From contig JAZUPE010000021.1 of NCBI GenBank assembly GCA_045605025.1, positions 1-18,857 of the forward strand: a stretch of 18,857 nucleotides of DNA. Reading direction: 5' to 3'. Shown here one piece after another: positions 14,264-18,857 of the stretch. Both the position numbers and the translations under genes were made by a program. How positions within the stretch are numbered: position 1 is the stretch's first letter; every line of letters starts with the position of its first letter. The notes under the pieces were generated by a model. The model did not search any database and was not told where the DNA came from. It worked only from the letters and a program-made list of their open reading frames with translations. The stretch is from SIG598 sp045605025 (GTDB lineage Bacteria; Bacillota; Clostridia; Oscillospirales; Acutalibacteraceae).

Positions 14264-14707
14264 CTATTTTTCGATGACCTTTGTGCCTGCCCACTTGTCT
14301 CCCAGACGGCGTTCGCCGCCGGTTTTCATCAGCTGGTGATACTCTACCGGCCAAAGACCGAGGGTAAGATTGCGGAGCAGATGTTGTTTGACGGAAACAT
14401 TGCAGGAACCGTCCTCGTTGACAACGCGCAGCTTCATGATGCGTTTGCCGGGACTGACGCCGCCGATGAGATCGCGAAGATCAAACAGCAACATGCTGCC
14501 GATGCCCGCATACAGAGCAATAGGCCAGACGCTTTTAAAATTTTCAAAGAACGAAAGACCGTAGATACAGACGGCGATCACCAGCGGGATCATGGTGATC
14601 AGCACGCAGATGACCATATCAATGTACGAGGCGCTTTTTCGCTTTGCGATCAGCGGCGGAATATCTCTGTTATTTGTGAGATTAGGATTTGTGAGTCTGC
14701 GATCCAT
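14264..14707 (-). CDS. RDD family membrane protein, copy 2
   Basis: This 147-residue RDD protein has membrane segments near residues 28-50 and 58-80. The conserved loop is DLIGGVSPGKRIMKLRVVNEDG, and the end is TLGLWPVEYHQLMKTGGERRLGD. The first arginine block is weaker than in copy 1 (AKRKSASYIDMVI). ATG at 14707 follows AAGGAGGC. It lies 21 bp after the unknown 116-residue gene and is read from the same promoter. It ends with TAG, and the remnant frame begins one base later. Confidence 0.85.
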   Translation of the reverse strand: MDRRLTNPNLTNNRDIPPLIAKRKSASYIDMVICVLITMIPLVIAVCIYGLSFFENFKSVWPIALYAGIGSMLLFDLRDLIGGVSPGKRIMKLRVVNEDGSCNVSVKQHLLRNLTLGLWPVEYHQLMKTGGERRLGDKWAGTKVIEK

Positions 14708-14728
14708 AATTTGCCTCCTTCTGCGGTG

Positions 14729-15079
14729 CTATCTGCTCGCAGTCAGTTCGTTGTACTTTGCCCGCAGCCACTCTTCCATCAACGGCAGAGACTCCTCCAC
14801 GCCGTCGAATATCTTCTCCTCGTGGCTTTCCACGTATTCCGTCCTGCCCGGAGAATAGGGGGGACGGATCCAGCACTCGGTGACGAACACCTTCGCGCCG
14901 TCCACACACTTCTTCAGCAGCACACGATAGCAGAAGCTGGAGACGTTGATGAACCCGCGCTGGGGGTCGGTGTCAAGCGAGCCGGAATAGGGCGCACCCG
15001 ACCGGCATTTTTTCGGCTCCTCATGCTCCACCGCCATGCAGTTGGTGAAGAAATGATAGATAGGCAGAGTCAGTTCCAT
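14729..15079 (-). CDS. unrecognised 116-residue cytosolic protein
   Basis: I do not recognise this family. The protein is soluble, has no signal peptide or membrane helix, and contains five cysteines (C14, C25, C49, C58, C69), an unusual number for its size. A DTDPQRGFINVSSFCYRV segment looks like a beta-rich core. The C-terminal third (EEKIFDGVEE to the end) is helical and acidic, and is the part repeated as a remnant at 14134-14262. The start follows GAGGT. It is the first gene of the unit containing the RDD proteins and has a perfect consensus promoter. It may be a soluble partner of the RDD proteins, which is inference from the duplicated pairing. It ends with TAG. Confidence 0.7.
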   Translation of the reverse strand: MELTLPIYHFFTNCMAVEHEEPKKCRSGAPYSGSLDTDPQRGFINVSSFCYRVLLKKCVDGAKVFVTECWIRPPYSPGRTEYVESHEEKIFDGVEESLPLMEEWLRAKYNELTASR

Positions 15080-15121
15080 AGAATACCTCGATGATTGATT
15101 AAGGGAAATGTAGTCTTAACG

Positions 15122-15150
15122 ATTATACCATGCGTGTTTTTTTCTGTCAA
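15122..15150 (-). promoter_or_regulatory. consensus promoter of the unknown/RDD operon
   Basis: TTGACA, a 17-bp spacer and TATAAT preceded by TG. Every base of both hexamers is consensus. Transcription starts near 15115, about 36 bases before the first ATG. No operator-like palindrome was seen. Confidence 0.85.
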
Positions 15151-15317
15151 TTGAGAGCAGGATAAAACTTATTACATGTCAAAAGGCGGCACACTTGCAT
15201 TTGAAATGATATTATGGTCAAAACCAGCAACAGGAACCTTTACGCTTTGCCGGCGTACTATGTTGTGGAGAGACCGAAACGCTGCAGGTCATCATATCAC
15301 AGAAGGAGATGCTAACT

Positions 15318-15950
15318 ATGTGGCAATACGAAAAGAAGCTTCAATACCCTATCCGTATTCAGAACACCAATCCTGCGATGGCAAAATACATTATCAGTCA
15401 GTACGGAGGACCTGACGGTGAGCTGGGAGCGTCTCTGCGCTATCTCAGCCAGCGCTTTGCTATGCCGTTTCCCGAAGTCAAAGCAATACTGACGGACGTG
15501 GGTACCGAGGAGCTTGCACATCTCGAGATGGTAGGCACCATCATCCATCAGCTTACCCGCTGCCTGACCGATGAGCAGATCAAACGTGCAGGATTTGAGG
15601 CGTATTTTGTGGATCACGGCAACGGTGTTTTCCCTCAGGCGGCGGCAGGCTTTCCGTGGACCGCGGCCACAATTCAGTCAAAGGGAGACATCCTGACCGA
15701 TCTGCATGAGGACATGGCAGCGGAACAAAAAGCCCGAACAACCTATGACAACATTCTGCGCATGTGCGACGATCCTGATGTGCGCGATGTAATCAAATTC
15801 CTGCGTCAGCGAGAGATTGTGCATTATCAGCGCTTCGGCGAAGCCCTCCGCATCGTCACCGAGCGACTCAACGAGAAGAATTTCTATGCCTTCAACCCCG
15901 GGTGCGCTCCGGAATCCAACAAACGTCCCGCCATGCGGGAATATCATTAA
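15318..15950 (+). CDS. cotJC: CotJC-type manganese catalase
   Basis: The 210-residue ferritin-fold protein belongs to the manganese-catalase/CotJC family. Non-haem dimanganese catalases of this type break down hydrogen peroxide, and CotJC is also a spore coat protein. The opening MWQYEKKLQYPI and QYGGPDGELGASLRYLSQR are diagnostic. Candidate metal ligands are E35, E66, H69 (EELAHLEM), E131 or E136, E167 and H169 (REIVHYQRFGE). ATG at 15318 is chosen for its 9-base spacing from AAGGAG; an earlier ATG at 15309 is too close. The gene is alone, without cotJA or cotJB, so an oxidative-stress role is at least as likely as a coat role. No clear promoter was found in the 238 bp upstream. A 39-codon relic of a second copy lies at 18381-18497. 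Confidence 0.93.
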   Translation: MWQYEKKLQYPIRIQNTNPAMAKYIISQYGGPDGELGASLRYLSQRFAMPFPEVKAILTDVGTEELAHLEMVGTIIHQLTRCLTDEQIKRAGFEAYFVDHGNGVFPQAAAGFPWTAATIQSKGDILTDLHEDMAAEQKARTTYDNILRMCDDPDVRDVIKFLRQREIVHYQRFGEALRIVTERLNEKNFYAFNPGCAPESNKRPAMREYH

Positions 15951-15961
15951 CCTGAAAATAT

Positions 15962-16005
15962 GCAGATGACCTGCTTCCCTTTCGGAGGCAGGTCATCTGC
16001 TCTTT
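15962..16005 (+). terminator. terminator of cotJC
   Basis: A 17-bp stem (15962-15978 with 15984-16000, one G-U pair) and 5-base loop, followed by TCTTT. The core CCTGCTTCC / GGAGGCAGG recurs at 18534-18562. Confidence 0.85.
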
Positions 16006-16025
16006 AAAGCAGAATAAAATACTTC

Positions 16026-16054
16026 TTGACAGGTGACCGTTTGGTCGCTATAAT
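16026..16054 (+). promoter_or_regulatory. consensus promoter of the tetR operon
   Basis: TTGACA, a 17-bp spacer and TATAAT, with perfect hexamers. The spacer is filled by operator 1. Confidence 0.88.
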
Positions 16055-16076
16055 CGAGGTGTCCAAATGGTCACCT
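16031..16076. promoter_or_regulatory. paired TetR operators forming a 46-bp imperfect palindrome
   Basis: Operator 1 (AGGTGACC-GTTT-GGTC, 16031-16046) fills the promoter spacer. Operator 2 (AGGTGTCC-AAAT-GGTCACCT, 16057-16076) covers the start region. Each is itself a near-palindrome, and operator 2 is nearly the reverse complement of operator 1, so the whole block is palindromic around the -10 box. Binding would exclude RNA polymerase. Confidence 0.75.
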
Positions 16077-16094
16077 ATCTGAATGGGGGATAAA

Positions 16095-16688
16095 ATGGAA
16101 AATTCAACAAAAAACAGAATCCTTGATGAATCGCTGATCATGTTTGCCGAAAACGGCTACAAGGGCACAAACCTGCGCGATCTGGCCGCACGTCTGGGGC
16201 TGAGCAAATCGGCGCTGTACAAGCACTACGAAAGCAAAGAGGCGATATGGAATGCCCTGCTTGACAGGATGGAGGCATATTACGCCATGAAGTTCGGCTC
16301 TGCAGATAATCTGCCCTCAACACCTGTCTCCGGCGAGCAGCTGTTGAGGCTGACCATGGGTATGATTGATTTCACCGTCCGTGACCCTCAGATCGTTCTG
16401 ACCAGAAAGCTGCTGCTTACCGAGCAGTTCCACGACGAGCGTGTATGTAAACTTGCCACAAAGCATTTTCTGGAAGGCACGGCCAATATCTTTGCAAAGG
16501 TGTTTGAGCAGATGATGGAGAGCGGTGTGCTGAAAAGAAGCGACCCGGCAATGCTTGCCTTCTGCTATACAGCCCCCATTTCATCTCTGGTGCACCTTTG
16601 CGACCGGGAGCCGGAAAGACAGGCGGAAGCTTTGCAGAGAATAGAAGCCTTTGTACGATATTTTATCTCCGTCCATATGACGGCGTGA
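16095..16688 (+). CDS. TetR/AcrR family repressor
   Basis: The 197-residue protein has a TetR N-terminal helix-turn-helix (residues 5-50) with MFAENGYKGTNLRDLAARLG and LSKSALYKHYESKEA, the family's most conserved segments. The helical C-terminal ligand/dimer domain (about 55-197) is not assignable to a ligand. ATG at 16095 is preferred over ATG at 16083, since GGGGGA lies between them at a suitable distance from the second. The strong promoter carries two operators, implying autorepression. It is followed after 23 bp by a nucleotidyltransferase-fold gene and then a sugar-kinase-fold gene, all apparently in one transcript, so those two genes are its likely targets. Confidence 0.9.
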   Translation: MENSTKNRILDESLIMFAENGYKGTNLRDLAARLGLSKSALYKHYESKEAIWNALLDRMEAYYAMKFGSADNLPSTPVSGEQLLRLTMGMIDFTVRDPQIVLTRKLLLTEQFHDERVCKLATKHFLEGTANIFAKVFEQMMESGVLKRSDPAMLAFCYTAPISSLVHLCDREPERQAEALQRIEAFVRYFISVHMTA

Positions 16689-16711
16689 GCAATTGAGCGG
16701 AAAGGATCGAT

Positions 16712-17377
16712 ATGTTCAATCCGGATCAATACATTTCTTCACTTACAGCGCTGCTCAGAGAGCGCTTCGGTGACCGTCTGGTGTATGTCGGGCTTCAGGG
16801 AAGCTATCTCAGAGGAGAAGCAGCGGAAGACAGCGATATTGACATCATGGTTGTAATCAAAGATATAACGACCGCCGATCTCAAAGCTTACCGCGATGCA
16901 ATCGAGAAGCTGGAGAACTGCGAGAAATCCTGCGGGTTTATATGCGGCATGGAGGAACTGAAGAACTGGAATCCCCTTGAGATATTCCACATTCTGCACA
17001 CCACAAAGGATTATTCCGGCGTGCTGCGGGAGCTTGTTCCGGAATACACGGAGCATGACGTGCGTTCTTTTGTGAAGCTGAGCCTTGGTAATCTTTATCA
17101 CGAATTGTGCCATCGTTTCATTCACTCGTCAAAGGAGAAAAATGAAGCCGCACTTCCTTATACATACAAAGGCGTATTCTTTGTTCTGCAGAATCTGCAT
17201 TATCTTGAAAGCGGTTCGTTCATCGGGACGAAAAAAGAACTGCTGGAAGTTCTTTGCGGCAGGGACAGGCTTGTTCTGGAAACATCCATCGCTTTGGGCA
17301 AAGGCGAGCCGTACGACTTTGACCAAGCCTTTGACCTGCTGCTCACATGGTGCGGTGAGGCCATGGCAAGAGCGTGA
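16712..17377 (+). CDS. nucleotidyltransferase-domain protein
   Basis: The 221-residue protein has a minimal nucleotidyltransferase fold at its N-terminus. The signature is GLQGSYLRGEAAEDSDIDIMV, with G30-S31 and acidic residues D42 and D44 placed as in DNA polymerase beta-like enzymes. The remaining C-terminal helical part (about 105-221, with YHELCHRFIHSS and PYTYKGVFFVLQNLHYLES) resembles the HEPN-like region that often accompanies stand-alone nucleotidyltransferases. Such proteins may modify antibiotics, proteins or RNA; the target cannot be told here. ATG at 16712 follows AAAGGAT. It lies between tetR and the PfkB gene. It is not an obvious MNT/HEPN toxin-antitoxin pair because both domains seem to be in one chain. 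Confidence 0.8.
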   Translation: MFNPDQYISSLTALLRERFGDRLVYVGLQGSYLRGEAAEDSDIDIMVVIKDITTADLKAYRDAIEKLENCEKSCGFICGMEELKNWNPLEIFHILHTTKDYSGVLRELVPEYTEHDVRSFVKLSLGNLYHELCHRFIHSSKEKNEAALPYTYKGVFFVLQNLHYLESGSFIGTKKELLEVLCGRDRLVLETSIALGKGEPYDFDQAFDLLLTWCGEAMARA

Positions 17378-17415
17378 ATACTTTGATCAACGAAAAGTAG
17401 CAGGAGGAACTAAAC

Positions 17416-18318
17416 ATGAAAGCAGATGCATATCTTTTCGGTCAGGTGTTGGGCACCCATTCCTTTCTTCTGAAGGGAGACTTCCTGCAGCCCGATGAAT
17501 ATTCCGAGATAGACGCGCAGTATTTCCTGCCCGGAGGTGAAACGGGTACAGCCTGCACGGTGCTCAGCTCGCTGGGAGTGAATGTCCGCATGGATGGCAC
17601 CCACATCGGCACCGAGGTGGCTCCCATGCTCAAAGAATTCTACAAGGACAAGAGCGTGGATCTGTCTCCGCTGCAGTTCGTGGACAATGACCCTGGCGTG
17701 ATGGACTACGTGGTCATCGCAGGCGTTGTCCGCTCACCCATGGGACGCTTCCAGACGCTGTTCAGCGAGGATCGCAGATGGTGGAGCGTTCCCCGGGAGG
17801 AGGATATCGCGGGCTGCCGTGCCGTATCCATCGACCCATTCTTCCGCGCGGAATCCGACCGAGTGGCGGAAATCTGCGTGAAGCACGGCATTCCCTATGT
17901 GACCATCGACAGCATGCACGACAGCTATCTGCATCGCAACGCCGCCATCAACGTGGTGTCGGGAGAATGCCTGAGCTGGCATTATCAGGGCATGAGCCGC
18001 GAGGAAGTCATGGCTCTCATGCAGGCCAATACCGACGGCCTTACCATCATCACCGCCGGCGGCGGAGAAATGCTCTACGGACGCAGGGATGAGGAAATCA
18101 GGCGCATGAAACCCTTTTCCGTAGAAGTCAGAAGCACCCTCGGTGCAGGTGACACCTACAAGGCCGGCTGCGTCTATGCCCTGCTTCATGGTATGTCGGA
18201 CGAAGAAACCGTACGTTTTGCCTCTGCCTGCTCGGGCGTCGCCATTTCCCGTTTCCCGCTGCCCCTCAATCCGCCCACACTGGATGAGGTCAACGCGCTG
18301 ATCGCCAAAGGTAGCTGA
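17416..18318 (+). CDS. PfkB family carbohydrate kinase
   Basis: This 300-residue ribokinase-fold enzyme transfers phosphate from ATP to a sugar or nucleoside-like alcohol. The C-terminal PfkB signature is STLGAGDTYKAG, with catalytic base D246. The N-terminal GG motif (FLPGGETGTACTVLSSLG, about 38-54) stands at the substrate-binding position. The middle region is divergent (RRWWSVPREED), so ribokinase, fructokinase or adenosine kinase activity cannot be chosen. ATG at 17416 follows AGGAGG. It is 38 bp after the nucleotidyltransferase gene and probably last in the tetR operon. No strong terminator follows directly (only CCGAA / TTCGG near 18321-18343). The next recognisable sequence is a CotJC relic. 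Confidence 0.88.
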   Translation: MKADAYLFGQVLGTHSFLLKGDFLQPDEYSEIDAQYFLPGGETGTACTVLSSLGVNVRMDGTHIGTEVAPMLKEFYKDKSVDLSPLQFVDNDPGVMDYVVIAGVVRSPMGRFQTLFSEDRRWWSVPREEDIAGCRAVSIDPFFRAESDRVAEICVKHGIPYVTIDSMHDSYLHRNAAINVVSGECLSWHYQGMSREEVMALMQANTDGLTIITAGGGEMLYGRRDEEIRRMKPFSVEVRSTLGAGDTYKAGCVYALLHGMSDEETVRFASACSGVAISRFPLPLNPPTLDEVNALIAKGS

Positions 18319-18380
18319 ATGCCGAAGGCAGATACCGTTTCGGATTTGCACTGACCTGTCGCTTTCAACCTGTACGCCAC

Positions 18381-18497
18381 GGCGAAGCCCTCCGCATCGC
18401 CACCGACCGCCTGAACGAGAAAAACTTCTACGCCTTCAATCCCGGCTGCGAATGCGGCGGTGTGGCAGCCTGCGGCAAACGTCAGGTTACGCAGTAA
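18381..18497 (+). pseudogene. 3' remnant of a second CotJC-type catalase gene
   Basis: This 38-codon frame has no start or ribosome site. Its first 23 residues (GEALRIATDRLNEKNFYAF, then NPGC) match residues 174-196 of the CotJC at 15318-15950 at 21 of 23 positions. The tail then differs: ECGGVAACGKRQVTQ, with extra cysteines. Upstream the frame is open to about 18316 but no longer resembles CotJC clearly (a short RFQPVRHGE may be a disturbed HFQRFGE). Everything 5' of the metal-binding helices is lost. The downstream terminator is related to that of the intact gene. Confidence 0.8.
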
Positions 18498-18533
18498 TGA
18501 TATATCAAAAATACTGAATCAGGCAACGGTCCC

Positions 18534-18562
18534 GACCTGCTTCCGGATGACGGAGGCAGGTC
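18534..18562 (+). terminator. terminator-like hairpin after CotJC remnant
   Basis: GACCTGCTTCCG / CGGAGGCAGGTC, a 12-bp stem with one G-U pair and 5-base loop. Only a weak T run follows. Its sequence is shared with the intact cotJC terminator. Confidence 0.6.
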
Positions 18563-18585
18563 AGGGCTGTTTGCGGCGCAAAGCG

Positions 18586-18614
18586 TTGACCTGCAGAATT
18601 GATTATGATATATT
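18586..18614 (+). promoter_or_regulatory. sigma-A promoter of the lipoprotein gene
   Basis: TTGACC, a 17-bp spacer and TATATT, with the gene start about 30 bases beyond the predicted start of transcription. Confidence 0.7.
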
Positions 18615-18650
18615 GTTGTCGTGTAACACACAAATAGCCAGGAGGAGCAT

Positions 18651-18857
18651 GTGAAAATGTCGAAGTGCGGTTTGCTTTTGATAGTGGCGATTCTGCTTCC
18701 GGCTTTGCTTTGCGTTTCCGGATGTACAGGTGAACGAACGATAAAGGCAGATGAAGATTATCTGTTCACGCATCTTGAGGATTATGAAGGATATGATGGC
18801 ATAGTTGACCGCTCTTTGGAGCTGGCAAAGATACTGGGTGACAGTTGGTACGGAGAC
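18651..18857 (+). CDS. putative lipoprotein, 5' part only
   Basis: The first 69 codons of a gene that runs out of the window. A signal peptide (KMSKCGLLLIVAILLPALLC) ends in a lipobox, CVSGC, with the acylated Cys at about residue 27. The mature part begins TGERTIKADEDYLFTHLEDY and is acidic and hydrophilic. The protein is therefore probably anchored on the outer face of the membrane. The start is GTG at 18651, 5 bases after GGAGG; ATG at 18657 is the alternative, 11 bases after it. The family is not recognisable from this part. Confidence 0.75.
   Translation, partial: MKMSKCGLLLIVAILLPALLCVSGCTGERTIKADEDYLFTHLEDYEGYDGIVDRSLELAKILGDSWYGD

Noticed and set aside
14336..15094. Plus-strand open frame of 252 codons across the RDD copy 2 and unknown gene
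   Set aside because: Antisense to two genes supported by ribosome sites, family motifs and a consensus promoter.
15176..15415. 79-codon frame upstream of and overlapping cotJC
   Set aside because: It has no ribosome site and overlaps the well-supported cotJC start in another frame.
16712..17377. MNT/HEPN toxin-antitoxin pair
   Set aside because: Both domains appear in one chain and no separate HEPN partner is adjacent; the neighbours are a TetR regulator and a sugar-kinase-fold gene.

Overview
The window looks like a chromosomal segment of a moderately GC-rich, anaerobic, low-oxygen-tolerance Firmicute (Clostridia, possibly Oscillospirales-like). This is inferred from AGGAGG-type ribosome binding sites, consensus sigma-A promoters, GC-rich third codon positions, a CotJC-type manganese catalase, and a Clostridia-style feoA/feoB/Cys-rich-peptide cluster. 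No rRNA, tRNA, CRISPR array or complete insertion sequence is visible.

Layout. (1) 1-3125, minus strand: a PadR regulator and a five-helix membrane protein form one operon with a near-consensus promoter and a perfect 19-bp operator. Behind it lie a homocysteine S-methyltransferase-like gene with its own promoter and an ABC-transporter gene that breaks off after about 190 recognisable residues at the window edge. (2) 3213-7058, plus strand: central carbon metabolism, with a GTP-type PEP carboxykinase and a phosphoglucomutase. The carboxykinase reading frame carries one in-frame TAG at codon 131, with intact conserved sequence on both sides. (3) 7098-10747: an iron-uptake island. A short DtxR-type repressor is divergent from feoA-feoB-FeoB-associated peptide. 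Four GTTAG...CTAAC inverted repeats lie around the feo promoter and between feoA and feoB. (4) 10768-13676: an AraC regulator with a GyrI-like ligand domain, and a SulP anion transporter with a STAS domain. (5) 13688-15150, minus strand: a tandemly duplicated module of an unknown 116-residue protein plus an RDD membrane protein. In the second copy the unknown gene survives only as its last 42 codons. (6) 15318-18497: a manganese-catalase/CotJC gene, then an operon of an autoregulated TetR repressor, a nucleotidyltransferase-fold protein and a PfkB-type kinase. A 39-codon relic of a second CotJC follows, with a terminator related to that of the first. (7) 18586-end: the start of a lipoprotein gene.

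How the genes work together: the clearest functional unit is iron homeostasis. DtxR carries the Met/Cys/Glu/His ligand set of iron-type DtxR proteins and probably reads the four boxes to switch feoAB. Most other transcription units are small and carry their own sigma-A promoters and hairpin terminators. Several carry local regulators (PadR, AraC-GyrI, TetR) with operators recognisable in the DNA. The most notable anomalies are the amber codon in PEP carboxykinase, the four-box feo region, and the decayed duplicates (RDD module, CotJC, ABC transporter, pterin domain).
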